Positions 1 to 6,841 of a DNA stretch of 9,443 nt are shown in pieces. Position 1 is the first letter of the stretch; each line of letters opens with the position of its first letter. The stretch spans positions 1 to 9,443 of the forward strand of contig SKNG01000282.1 of the NCBI GenBank assembly GCA_007120685.1, in the 5' to 3' direction. The notes beneath the pieces were generated by a model. The model ran no database searches, was not told the DNA's origin, and worked only from the letters and a program-made list of their open reading frames with translations. Origin of the DNA: Paracoccaceae bacterium. Its GTDB lineage: Bacteria > Pseudomonadota > Alphaproteobacteria > Rhodobacterales > Rhodobacteraceae. The position numbers and the translations under genes were made by a program.

Positions 1-1388
1 AGGCGGTGTTCCAGATCTTCGACGCGCTGAGCTTCTCCCTGGCCTATATCATCGGCGCCGCCGTGCTGCTGGCCGGGGCCGACCCGCGGCTGGTGATCCC
101 GCTGATGATCTGGCTGGCGCTTTACATCGCGCTCCTGCGCTGGACGATCCGCCATGTCACCCCGGCGTCCAAGGCCGCGGCGGATGCGCGCTCTGTCGTC
201 ACGGGGCGGGTGGTCGATGCCTACACGAACATCCATGCCGTGAAGCTGTTTTCCCATCACGCGCGCGAGCTGGATCACGCCAAGGAGGCTATCGAGCATA
301 CACGTGTGACGATCCAGAAGGAAATGCGCATCTTCACCGTGATGGATTTCTGCCTTGTGCTGCTGAACGGGTTTTTGATCGTCTCGGTAGTGGGCTGGGC
401 GATCTTCCTGTGGTCCGGCGATGCGGCCAGCCTGGGCGTGGTGGCCGCCGCCGCGGCGCTGGTCTTGCGGCTCAACGCCATGACCGGCTGGATCATGTGG
501 GCGGTCAGCAGTTTCTTCCGCAATCTGGGCGTGGTGGCCGAGGGGATGGAAACCATCGCCCAGCCGATCACCCTGACCGACAGCCCCGGGGCGAAGCCGC
601 TGGATTACCGCGAGGGGCGGATCGAGCTGAAGGGCGTGAGCCATCATTACGGCCAGGCGCGGGGCGGCCTGCAGGATGTGTCGCTGAGCATCGCGCCGGG
701 CGAGAAGATCGGCATCGTCGGCCGGTCCGGTGCGGGGAAATCGACGCTAGTGAAGCTGCTGTTGCGTTTCTATGACGCCGAGGCGGGGGAAATCCTGATC
801 GACGGGCAGGACATCAGGGGCGTGACGCAGGACAGCCTGCGCGCCCGCATCGGCATGGTGCAGCAGGACACCAGCCTGCTGCACCGATCAGTGCGTGAGA
901 ACATCCTCTACGGCCGGCCGGGGGCGAGCGAGGCCGAGATGCTGGCCGCCGCGCGGCGGGCCGAGGCGCATGAGTTCATCCAGGGCCTGAGCGATGCCGA
1001 CGGGCGGCAGGGCTATGATGCGCGGGTGGGCGAGCGGGGGGTGAAACTGTCCGGCGGGCAGCGGCAACGGATCGCGATTGCGCGGGTGATCCTGAAGGAT
1101 GCGCCGATCCTGGTGCTGGACGAGGCGACCTCGGCCCTTGACAGCGAGGTGGAGGCGGCGATCCAGGAGACGCTTTACGGCGTCATGGAGGGCAAGACGG
1201 TGATCGCCATCGCGCACCGGCTGTCGACGCTGGCGCGGATGAACCGGATCATCGTGCTGGACGAGGGCCGCGTGGTGGAAGAGGGCCCGCATGCGGCGCT
1301 GCTGGCGCAGGGCGGGCTTTATGCGCGGTTCTGGGCGCGGCAGTCCGGCGGCTTCATCGGGCTGGACCCCGAGGCGGCGGCGCAGTGA
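1..1388 (+). CDS. ABC exporter half-transporter (membrane domain + ATPase), 5'-truncated
   Basis: This is the C-terminal ~461 residues of an inner-membrane ABC exporter subunit that couples ATP hydrolysis to efflux of an unidentified substrate. The frame is open to the left edge (codons from base 3), so the GTG at 6 is probably internal; full-length relatives are about 600 residues. Counting from that GTG, residues 1-180 are the later part of the type-I exporter membrane domain, with hydrophobic segments near 10-45 and 112-160. The nucleotide-binding domain follows: Walker A GRSGAGKST (239-247), Q-loop VQQD (285-288), signature LSGGQ (348-352), Walker B ILVLDE (368-373) with catalytic Glu373, D-loop SALD, and switch His404. 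All ATPase motifs are consensus, so this is not a degenerate half-site. The protein is closely related to the next gene, down to the shared C-terminal FWARQSGGFIG, which indicates tandem duplication. It resembles MsbA/multidrug exporters, but the substrate cannot be told from sequence. Confidence 0.95.
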   Translation, partial: AVFQIFDALSFSLAYIIGAAVLLAGADPRLVIPLMIWLALYIALLRWTIRHVTPASKAAADARSVVTGRVVDAYTNIHAVKLFSHHARELDHAKEAIEHTRVTIQKEMRIFTVMDFCLVLLNGFLIVSVVGWAIFLWSGDAASLGVVAAAAALVLRLNAMTGWIMWAVSSFFRNLGVVAEGMETIAQPITLTDSPGAKPLDYREGRIELKGVSHHYGQARGGLQDVSLSIAPGEKIGIVGRSGAGKSTLVKLLLRFYDAEAGEILIDGQDIRGVTQDSLRARIGMVQQDTSLLHRSVRENILYGRPGASEAEMLAAARRAEAHEFIQGLSDADGRQGYDARVGERGVKLSGGQRQRIAIARVILKDAPILVLDEATSALDSEVEAAIQETLYGVMEGKTVIAIAHRLSTLARMNRIIVLDEGRVVEEGPHAALLAQGGLYARFWARQSGGFIGLDPEAAAQ

Positions 1389-1414
1389 TCCGGGCGCGGG
1401 ACCTGGCCTGGGGC

Positions 1415-1490
1415 GGGGGAAGGGGGGCGCTGCCCCCCTCTTGGCCTGACGGCCAATTCACCCCCCGGGATACTTCTGGAGCAAAGAGGA
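1415..1490. repeat. Two-hairpin GC-rich intergenic repeat, copy A
   Basis: This element lies between the two exporter genes. Hairpin 1 pairs GGGGGGC (1422-1428) with GCCCCCC (1432-1438) around a GCT loop. Hairpin 2 pairs TTGGCC (1441-1446) with GGCCAA (1451-1456) around TGAC. A CCCCCCGGGATACTTCTGG tail and a purine-rich end with AGAGGA (1485-1490) follow. Hairpin 1 is identical in copy B at 5069-5133. Hairpin 2 has different bases but the same six-pair stem, and the tail is similar. No U-run follows, so a classical Rho-independent terminator is not supported. I recall similar elements being common between genes in Rhodobacterales. The role is unknown: REP-like, RNA stability or transcription attenuation are all possible. 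Confidence 0.75.
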
Positions 1491-1509
1491 ACAAGGCTGC
1501 GGGGGCGGG

Positions 1510-3339
1510 ATGAAGATTGCCGATCTGATCGATCCGTTTCAGCCCGCGCACGGGCCGCCGCCGCGCAGCCTTTGGGCCTTCATCCACTGGGGGCTGCAGG
1601 GGGCCTGGCCGGTGTTGCTGGTGGCGGCCGGCATCTCGGCGCTGGCCGGCGTGGCCGAAGTGCTGTCGGCGCTGGTGCTGGGGGCGGTGATCGATCTGGC
1701 ACTGGGCTCCGAAGAGGGGCGGTTCTTTACCGACAACTGGCTGGCGCTGGTGGGTTTTGCGCTGTTCTTCGTGGTGTTGCGGCCGGTGGCATTCGGCCTG
1801 TCCTCGGCGGCGAACACGATCGTTGTGCAACCCAATGTCAACGTGCTGGTGCAGGCGCGGCTGAATCGCTGGACGCTGGGCCAGCCGGTGACATTTTTCG
1901 ACGATGATTTCGCCGGAAGGATCGCGCAGAAACAGGTGCAGACCGCGCGCGCACTGACCGAGGTGGTCAACGAGACGATCAACACCGTGTCCTTCGCGCT
2001 GGCCTCGATCGTCGGCTCGGTGGTGCTGCTGATGGTGATCGACCTGCGGCTGTCGGCGGCGCTGGCGGTGTGGATGGTGGGCTATTTCGCCCTGATCCGC
2101 GTTTTTCTGCCCATGGTGCGCGAACGCTCTGCGGCGCGGGCGGGGGCGCGGGCCAGCGTGGCCGGGCAGGTGGTGGACACGATCACCAACATCAAGACGG
2201 TGAAACTGTTTGCCCATGCCGATCACGAAGACCGCGCGGCGCTGGCCGCGATGGACGGGTTCCGCGACAAGGCCATCGCCTTCGGCAAGGTGCAGGCCGC
2301 GTTCCGCTTCTGGTTGATGGGGATGGCCGGGATGCTGCCGGTGCTGCTGATCGGCGGCACCGCCTGGCTGTGGTCACTGGGCCAGGCCAGCCCCGGCGAC
2401 ATCGCCGCCGCCGGCGCCGTGGCGATCCGCATCGCGCAGATGACCGGCTGGGTGAGTTTCGTGGTGATGACCATCTACGGCGATCTGGGCGAGGTGGAGG
2501 ACGGGATGAAGACCCTGACCCCCCCGCCAGGGTTGGTGGATGCGCCCGATGCCGCGGATCTGGGCCGGGTGAAGGGGGCGGTGCGTTTCGATGGGGTTGG
2601 CTTCGCCTATGGCCGGCAGTCCGGCGGGGTGGAGCGGATCGCGCTGGACATCGCGCCGGGCGAGAAGATCGGTATCGTCGGGGCTTCTGGCGCGGGGAAG
2701 TCGACGCTGGTGGCGCTGCTCTTGCGGCTTTACGATACCGAGGCCGGGCGGGTGCTGGTCGATGGGCAGGATGTGCGCGGCGTAACGCAGGAAAGCCTGC
2801 GCGTGCAGGTCGGCATGGTGACGCAGGAAACCGCGCTTTTCAACCGCTCTGCCCTGGACAACATCCGCTATGGCCGCCCCGATGCCAGCCGGGCCGAGGT
2901 GGAGGCGGCCGCGCGCGCCGCGCAGGCGCATGAGTTCATCGTGGGTCTGCGCGACCATGCCGGCCGGGCGGGCTATGAGGCGCATCTGGGCGAACGCGGC
3001 GTGCGGCTGTCCGGCGGGCAGCGGCAGCGGATCGCGCTTGCCCGCGCCTTCCTGAAGGACGCGCCGATACTGGTGCTGGACGAGGCGACCTCGGCGCTGG
3101 ATAGTGAGGTGGAAGCCGAGGTGCAGGCAGCGCTGGAGCATCTGATGGCCGGCAAGACGGTGCTGGCGATCGCGCACAGGCTGTCCACCATCGCGGCGAT
3201 GGACCGGATCATCGTGTTGAAGGCCGGCCGGATTGTTGAAGAGGGCAATCACGAGGCGCTGCTTGCACAGGATGGGGTCTATGCGCGGTTCTGGGCTCGG
3301 CAGTCCGGCGGGTTCATCGGGGAGGATGAGGGGGTGTGA
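1510..3339 (+). CDS. ABC exporter half-transporter (membrane domain + ATPase), complete
   Basis: A 609-residue inner-membrane ABC exporter subunit of normal length, driving efflux of an unknown substrate. The membrane domain occupies roughly residues 30-330, with hydrophobic helices near 34-64, 76-97, 160-178, 183-200, 268-290 and 297-322. The ATPase domain has Walker A GASGAGKST (391-399), Q-loop VTQE (437-440), signature LSGGQ (500-504), Walker B ILVLDE (520-525) with Glu525, SALD, and switch His556; all are consensus. The ATG at 1510 is the first plausible start. The spacer before it is G-rich, without a canonical Shine-Dalgarno at normal distance; an AGAGGA from the repeat lies 19 bases upstream. 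It is paralogous to the preceding gene along its length (TNIKTVKLFAH versus TNIHAVKLFSH). The pair could form a heterodimer, but both having intact ATP sites also fits two homodimers. The stop overlaps the VOC gene start. It resembles MsbA-type or multidrug exporters. Confidence 0.95.
   Translation: MKIADLIDPFQPAHGPPPRSLWAFIHWGLQGAWPVLLVAAGISALAGVAEVLSALVLGAVIDLALGSEEGRFFTDNWLALVGFALFFVVLRPVAFGLSSAANTIVVQPNVNVLVQARLNRWTLGQPVTFFDDDFAGRIAQKQVQTARALTEVVNETINTVSFALASIVGSVVLLMVIDLRLSAALAVWMVGYFALIRVFLPMVRERSAARAGARASVAGQVVDTITNIKTVKLFAHADHEDRAALAAMDGFRDKAIAFGKVQAAFRFWLMGMAGMLPVLLIGGTAWLWSLGQASPGDIAAAGAVAIRIAQMTGWVSFVVMTIYGDLGEVEDGMKTLTPPPGLVDAPDAADLGRVKGAVRFDGVGFAYGRQSGGVERIALDIAPGEKIGIVGASGAGKSTLVALLLRLYDTEAGRVLVDGQDVRGVTQESLRVQVGMVTQETALFNRSALDNIRYGRPDASRAEVEAAARAAQAHEFIVGLRDHAGRAGYEAHLGERGVRLSGGQRQRIALARAFLKDAPILVLDEATSALDSEVEAEVQAALEHLMAGKTVLAIAHRLSTIAAMDRIIVLKAGRIVEEGNHEALLAQDGVYARFWARQSGGFIGEDEGV
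3319..3326 (+). promoter_or_regulatory. Ribosome binding site for the VOC gene, inside the exporter 3' end
   Basis: GGGGAGGA lies 12 bases before the ATG at 3339, inside the last codons of the exporter. With the TGATG overlap it supports initiation at 3339 coupled to termination of the exporter. A GTG at 3336 in the same frame would add one residue and is less likely. Confidence 0.5.
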
Positions 3340-3761
3340 TGGATCTGGAGACGGTGACGGCGGATGCCTTTGGCCGCAGCCTTCGGGGGCTGGGGGTGAA
3401 CCTGCTATGCCACGATGTGCGCGCCATGGCGGGGTTTCTGGAAGGGGTGCTGGGGCTTTCGATCCATCGCTTGAGCGCGGATTTCGCCCTGGCACGGCAT
3501 GGTGATGTGCTGATCCAGTTGCATGCCGATGGCACTTTCGGACGCCATCCGCTGCTGGGGCTGGTGCCCGAGGCGCCGCCGCGCGGGGGCGGGGTGCAGC
3601 TTTATCTTTTCGGGATCGACCCCGACGCCGCCTGCGCACGGGCCGAGGCGGCAGGGGTGATGGTGCTTGAGGCACCCGCCGACAAGCCGCATGGGCTGCG
3701 GGAGGCGACGATCCTGTCACCCGAGGGGTACGCTTTCTCCCCGGCCATCGCGCTGCCCTGA
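3339..3761 (+). CDS. VOC-fold protein (glyoxalase/bleomycin-resistance/dioxygenase superfamily)
   Basis: A 140-residue cytosolic protein the size of a single two-module VOC protein. The first beta-alpha-beta-beta-beta module runs from about GVNLLCHDVRAMAGFLEGVLGL (residues 19-40) through FALARHGDVLIQLHAD (49-64). The second runs from GVQLYLFGIDPDAACARAEAAGV (85-107) to the closing ILSPEGYAFSPA (125-136), where 'PEGY' matches the usual 'DPdGN/Y' end strand. VOC proteins include metal-dependent lyases, dioxygenases and drug-binding resistance proteins. The reaction cannot be assigned here, and I cannot identify a complete metal triad with confidence. The start ATG overlaps the exporter stop by one base, so co-translation with the exporter is likely; a detoxification or drug-sequestration role beside an efflux pump is only inference. 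The RNA methyltransferase gene follows within 62 bases. Confidence 0.8.
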   Translation: MDLETVTADAFGRSLRGLGVNLLCHDVRAMAGFLEGVLGLSIHRLSADFALARHGDVLIQLHADGTFGRHPLLGLVPEAPPRGGGVQLYLFGIDPDAACARAEAAGVMVLEAPADKPHGLREATILSPEGYAFSPAIALP

Positions 3762-3823
3762 CGGTGGGTCTGGGCGAAGGTGCCGCACTTGCCCAACGGG
3801 CCGGGCTGCGGCATGGGGTGGAC

Positions 3824-5062
3824 ATGATCACCATCGAACGCCTCAACCTGCGCGGCGACGGCGTTGCCGGAGACGTCACGGTTGGCCGGGCCCTGCCCGG
3901 CGAGTCGGTAACGGGTGACGCCGTGGCCGGACGTATCGCGCAGCCGCGCATCGTGACACCTTCGCCGCGGCGGGTGGCGGCGCCGTGCCGGCATTACCGG
4001 GGTTGCGGCGGCTGCGCCCTGCAACATGCCGATGAGGCCTTCGTTGCCGAGTGGAAGCAGGCGGTGGTGCGCCAGGCGGTGGCAAGGCAGGGGCTGGAAG
4101 CGCCGTTTCGGCCCATCCATGTTTCGCCACCGGGCAGCCGGCGGCGGGCGACGCTGGCCGGGCGGCGGCTGAAGTCGGGCGCGCTGGTTGGATTTCACGC
4201 CCGCGCCTCGGATACGCTGACGGCGATCCCGGATTGCCTGCTGCTGGCGCCGGCGCTGATGCGGGCATTGCCGGGGCTGGAGGCGCTGGTGGCCGCCGGC
4301 GCCTCGCGCAAGGCCGAGATGGCGCTGGCGGTAACGGCGCTGGAGGGCGGGGTGGATGTGGCGGCGCGGGGTGGCCGGGCGCTGGATGCGGGGCTGCGCG
4401 TGGCGCTGCCGGGCATTGCTGCCGCACATGGGCTGGCGCGACTGACCTGGGATGGCGAACTGCTCTGGCAGCCTACGCCGCCGGTCCTGCAACTGGGCCG
4501 CGCGCGGGTGCCGGTGCCGCCGGGGGCCTTTCTGCAGGCCACGCCGCAGGGCGAGGCGGCGCTGGTGGCCGCCGTGCGCGAGGCGGTGTCGGGTGCTGCC
4601 CGGGTCGGCGATCTCTTTGCCGGTTGTGGCACCTTCGCCCTGCCCTTGGCAGAGGCGGCCGAAGTGCACGCGGTGGAAGGGGACGGCAGCGCCCTGGCAG
4701 CGCTGGATGCTGGCTGGCGGAGTGCCGTGGGGCTGAAGCGGGTCAGCACCGAACGCCGCGACCTGTTCCGCCGCCCCCTGATGCCGGACGAGCTGTCCCG
4801 CTTGAACGCGCTGGTGATCGACCCGCCGCGGGCCGGGGCGGCGGCGCAGATGGCCGAGGTGGCGCAGGCCGCCGCTGCGGGAAAGGCGCCGGGCGTGGTG
4901 GCCATGGTGTCCTGCAATCCGGTGACATTCGCCCGCGATGCCGCCGTGCTCGTTGGCGCCGGATATCGCCTGGAATGGGTGCAGGTAGTGGATCAGTTCC
5001 GATGGTCGGCCCATGTGGAGCTTGCAGCAAGGCTGGTGCAGGCTCATATGGCGCGCAACTGA
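3824..5062 (+). CDS. SAM-dependent 5-methyluridine RNA methyltransferase, TrmA/RlmC/RlmD family
   Basis: A cytosolic 412-residue enzyme of the class that methylates C5 of uridine in 23S rRNA or tRNA using S-adenosylmethionine. From ATG 3824, the N-terminus (MITIERLNLRGDGVAG) matches the small TRAM-like RNA-binding start of the family. Four cysteines for a 4Fe-4S cluster are present: C55-x5-C61-GG-C64, followed by Gln-His as in RlmD, and C138 in IPDC. The SAM-binding loop is DLFAGCGTF (263-271), then DPPRAGA (333-339), the catalytic nucleophile Cys364 in SCNPVTFARD, and a C-terminal Glu399 in the position of the family's general base. All key residues are therefore retained. A GTG at 3764 would extend the protein by 20 residues lacking family character; ATG 3824 is preferred although its Shine-Dalgarno (GGGGTGG) is weak. 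Which uridine is modified (RlmC, RlmD or TrmA role) is not decidable by eye. Probably co-transcribed with the VOC gene. Confidence 0.93.
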   Translation: MITIERLNLRGDGVAGDVTVGRALPGESVTGDAVAGRIAQPRIVTPSPRRVAAPCRHYRGCGGCALQHADEAFVAEWKQAVVRQAVARQGLEAPFRPIHVSPPGSRRRATLAGRRLKSGALVGFHARASDTLTAIPDCLLLAPALMRALPGLEALVAAGASRKAEMALAVTALEGGVDVAARGGRALDAGLRVALPGIAAAHGLARLTWDGELLWQPTPPVLQLGRARVPVPPGAFLQATPQGEAALVAAVREAVSGAARVGDLFAGCGTFALPLAEAAEVHAVEGDGSALAALDAGWRSAVGLKRVSTERRDLFRRPLMPDELSRLNALVIDPPRAGAAAQMAEVAQAAAAGKAPGVVAMVSCNPVTFARDAAVLVGAGYRLEWVQVVDQFRWSAHVELAARLVQAHMARN

Positions 5063-5068
5063 CAATCC

Positions 5069-5133
5069 GGGGAGGGGGGCGCTGCCCCCCGTCGGCTGCG
5101 CCGACTCCCCCCCGGCGTATTTCGGGCAAGATG
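5069..5133. repeat. Two-hairpin GC-rich intergenic repeat, copy B
   Basis: This begins seven bases after the methyltransferase stop. Hairpin 1, GGGGGGC (5074-5080) / GCT / GCCCCCC (5084-5090), is identical to copy A. Hairpin 2 pairs GTCGGC (5091-5096) with GCCGAC (5100-5105) around TGC; the arms differ from copy A but keep the six pairs. The tail CCCCCCCGGCGTATTTCGGG, then GCAAGATGAA, parallels copy A's GCAAAGAGGAA. The tail contributes an ATG (5131) in frame with the sodium channel. No U-run follows, so terminator function is uncertain. Confidence 0.75.
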
Positions 5134-5145
5134 AAAGGGCCGAGG

Positions 5146-5949
5146 ATGGGTGAAGAAGGGCGATCGACCAGCCGGCAGAAGGTCGCGGCGTTTCTGGACC
5201 TCGCCTGGGTTCGCAACGGGATCATCGGGGTGATCCTGTTCAATGCCGTGATCCTGGGGATGGAAACGTCGGGTCGGATCATGGCGGTCGCGGGCGACGT
5301 GATCATCGCCCTTGACCGCTTGTGCCTGACCATCTTCGTCATCGAGATCGGCCTGAAGCTCTATGCGCAGCGCCTGTCGTTCTTCCGGCAGGGCTGGAAT
5401 GTCTTCGATTTCGTCATTGTCGGCATTTCGCTGGTCCCCGGCGCGGGGGCCTACACGGTGCTGCGGGCGCTGCGCATCCTGCGTCTGATGCGCGTGGTCT
5501 CGGTCACGCCAAGCCTGCGCCGCGTGGTCGAGGGCTTTCTGAGGGCTCTGCCCGGGATGGGGTCGGTTTTCCTGCTGATGACGATGATCTTCTACATCGG
5601 CGCGGTGATGGCCACGAAGCTGTTTCAGGCCAGCTTCCCGCAATGGTTCGGGTCGCTTGGCGCGAGCGCCTATTCGCTGTTCCAGATCATGACGCTGGAG
5701 TCCTGGTCGATGGGCATCGTCCGCCCGGTGATGGAGGTCTATCCCTATGCCTGGGCCTTTTTCGTGCCCTTCATCATGATGACCACCTTCGCCGTGGTGA
5801 ACCTGCTGGTCGGTCTGATCGTCAATTCGATGCAGGACGCCCATGCCGAGGAGTCGAACAAGCAGACCACCGACTACCGCGACGAGGTGCTGGCCCGTCT
5901 GCGCAAGATAGAGGCGCGGCTGGAGGCGAGCGAGCGCGAGCGGGGCTGA
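5146..5949 (+). CDS. Bacterial voltage-gated sodium channel (BacNaV/NavAb type)
   Basis: A 267-residue single-domain channel subunit that should assemble as a tetramer in the inner membrane and conduct Na+ on depolarisation. Helices can be read in order: S1 (~24-41), S2 (~52-74, with Glu67), S3 (~84-98, with Asn85 and Asp88), S4 (~103-120) with gating arginines R107, R110, R113 and R116 at every third position, S5 (~139-161), pore helix, filter TLESWSMG (183-190), and S6 (~202-229, Asn219). The filter is the one known from NavAb; its Glu185 ring favours Na+. After S6, a charged neck and a short coiled coil follow, with hydrophobic positions V248, L252, I255 and L259 in 4-3 spacing, typical of BacNaV C-termini. 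The start is ambiguous: ATG 5131 (five residues longer) lies in the repeat tail without a Shine-Dalgarno, whereas ATG 5146 has AAAGGG six bases upstream. Physiological role in such bacteria (motility, pH or Na+ homeostasis) is not shown by the neighbours. Confidence 0.93.
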   Translation: MGEEGRSTSRQKVAAFLDLAWVRNGIIGVILFNAVILGMETSGRIMAVAGDVIIALDRLCLTIFVIEIGLKLYAQRLSFFRQGWNVFDFVIVGISLVPGAGAYTVLRALRILRLMRVVSVTPSLRRVVEGFLRALPGMGSVFLLMTMIFYIGAVMATKLFQASFPQWFGSLGASAYSLFQIMTLESWSMGIVRPVMEVYPYAWAFFVPFIMMTTFAVVNLLVGLIVNSMQDAHAEESNKQTTDYRDEVLARLRKIEARLEASERERG

Positions 5950-5965
5950 AACGCTTGTGCGAATC

Positions 5966-5994
5966 GCTGCCCGGGTGCAGCCTTGCCCGGCAGC
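5966..5994. other. Weak inverted repeat between channel and cyclase genes
   Basis: GCTGCC (5966-5971) can pair with GGCAGC (5989-5994) over a 17-base loop that may close further through GG/CC pairs. No U-run follows. It is the only structure seen in the 73-base gap and could be chance in DNA of this G+C content. I found no convincing promoter here. Confidence 0.25.
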
Positions 5995-6007
5995 ATCGGG
6001 TCTGCCC

Positions 6008-6016
6008 AGGGGAGAG
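6008..6016 (+). promoter_or_regulatory. Strong ribosome binding site of the cyclase gene
   Basis: AGGGGAGAG ends six bases before the ATG at 6023. It is the best Shine-Dalgarno in the window and fixes the start at 6023 rather than at the upstream in-frame GTG at 5957, whose extra 22 residues would bury the Tat signal further. Confidence 0.75.
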
Positions 6017-6022
6017 AAAGCC

Positions 6023-6841
6023 ATGTGCCACGTCTGCGTGATGGAAAGAGTGAAGTCGGAGATGCTGTCGCGGCGGGCTCTGTTTCGGGTCGGCGCGGCC
6101 GGGGCGGCTGCGGCAACGCTGGGGGCCGGTCTGGCCCCGCGCCCGGCGCTGGCGCAGGGCCATACCGACGTAATGGATATGACGCACCTTCTGACCGAGG
6201 ATTTCCCGACCTTCTTCGGGGAACAATGGGCGCACAAGATCCCGGTCTTCAACTTCGACGAGCACGGCCTTTTCGGCAACGAATGGCGCCTGAACGAACA
6301 TGTCGGCACCCATATGGATGCGCCGCTGCACTTCAGCCGGGACGGGCTGTCGGTCGATGAACTGCCGGTGCGCAACTTCGTCGCCCCCTTGTGCGTGATC
6401 GACATCCGCGAGCGCGCCGACGCCGACCCCGACACCAGCGTCACGCCGGACGACATCGCCGCCTGGACCGCCGCGCACGGGCCGATCCCGGACGGCGCCT
6501 GTGTCGCCATGCTGTCGGGGTGGGACGCACATGTGCGCACGCCGAAGTTTCGTAACGCCGATGACGAGGGCGTGATGCACTTCCCCGGCTTCCATGGCGA
6601 AGCTGCCGCGATGCTGCTGGAAACCGGCGCGGCGTCGATTGCGGTCGACACGCTGTCGCTCGATCCCGGGCCGTCAGCGGACATCCCGGTCCATCTGTCC
6701 TGGCTACCAGCGAACCGGTTCGGCGTCGAATGCATGGCGAATCTCGCAGGCGTGCCGGCCGCGGGGGCGACCGTCATCATTGCCCCGCCGAAGCTCGAAG
6801 GTGGCTCGGGCGGAACGACACGCGTTTTCACCCTGGTCTGA
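6023..6841 (+). CDS. Tat-exported cyclase-family metal hydrolase (kynurenine formamidase-like)
   Basis: A 272-residue protein of the cyclase/KynB-like family (Pfam Cyclase), metal-dependent hydrolases that act on amides, lactones or polyketides. It carries a twin-arginine signal: SRRALFR (16-22), a hydrophobic Ala/Gly-rich core (23-38), and an ALA-Q cleavage site after residue 44, so the enzyme should fold in the cytoplasm and work in the periplasm. The metal-site motif HVGTHMDAPLH (93-103) gives His93, His97, Asp99 and His103. The second half has FPGFHGEAA (187-195) and VDTLSLDPG (208-216), both typical of the family. The n-region is unusual: 15 residues precede the twin arginine and begin MCHVC (Cys2, Cys5). 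The start is set by a strong Shine-Dalgarno. The stop overlaps the next gene (TGATG), implying a functional pair with the AhpD-like protein. Kynurenine formamidase itself is normally cytosolic, so the true substrate is probably different and is not known. Confidence 0.92.
   Translation: MCHVCVMERVKSEMLSRRALFRVGAAGAAAATLGAGLAPRPALAQGHTDVMDMTHLLTEDFPTFFGEQWAHKIPVFNFDEHGLFGNEWRLNEHVGTHMDAPLHFSRDGLSVDELPVRNFVAPLCVIDIRERADADPDTSVTPDDIAAWTAAHGPIPDGACVAMLSGWDAHVRTPKFRNADDEGVMHFPGFHGEAAAMLLETGAASIAVDTLSLDPGPSADIPVHLSWLPANRFGVECMANLAGVPAAGATVIIAPPKLEGGSGGTTRVFTLV

Noticed and set aside
1422..1456. Rho-independent terminator after the first exporter
   Set aside because: The hairpins are strong but no U-run follows either, and the same unit recurs at 5069, so it is treated as a repeat element.
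2070..2933. 287-codon + strand frame inside the second exporter
   Set aside because: It is in another frame of a clearly coding exporter gene and has Gly/Arg-rich shadow composition.
2374..3951. 525-codon open frame on the - strand
   Set aside because: Antisense to the exporter ATPase domain and VOC gene, with Arg/Pro/His-rich composition and no recognisable domain.
3602..5065. 487-codon open frame on the - strand
   Set aside because: Antisense to the methyltransferase gene, whose catalytic motifs are intact on the + strand; the translation is low-complexity.
4051..5145. Upstream extension of the sodium channel frame, giving a 632-residue protein
   Set aside because: The extra N-terminal part is an out-of-frame Gly/Ala/Arg-rich reading of the methyltransferase gene and repeat copy B. 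The channel family begins near 5131-5146.
5957..6022. Longer start (GTG 5957) for the cyclase
   Set aside because: The ATG at 6023 has a strong Shine-Dalgarno at correct spacing, and the added residues would lengthen an already long Tat n-region.
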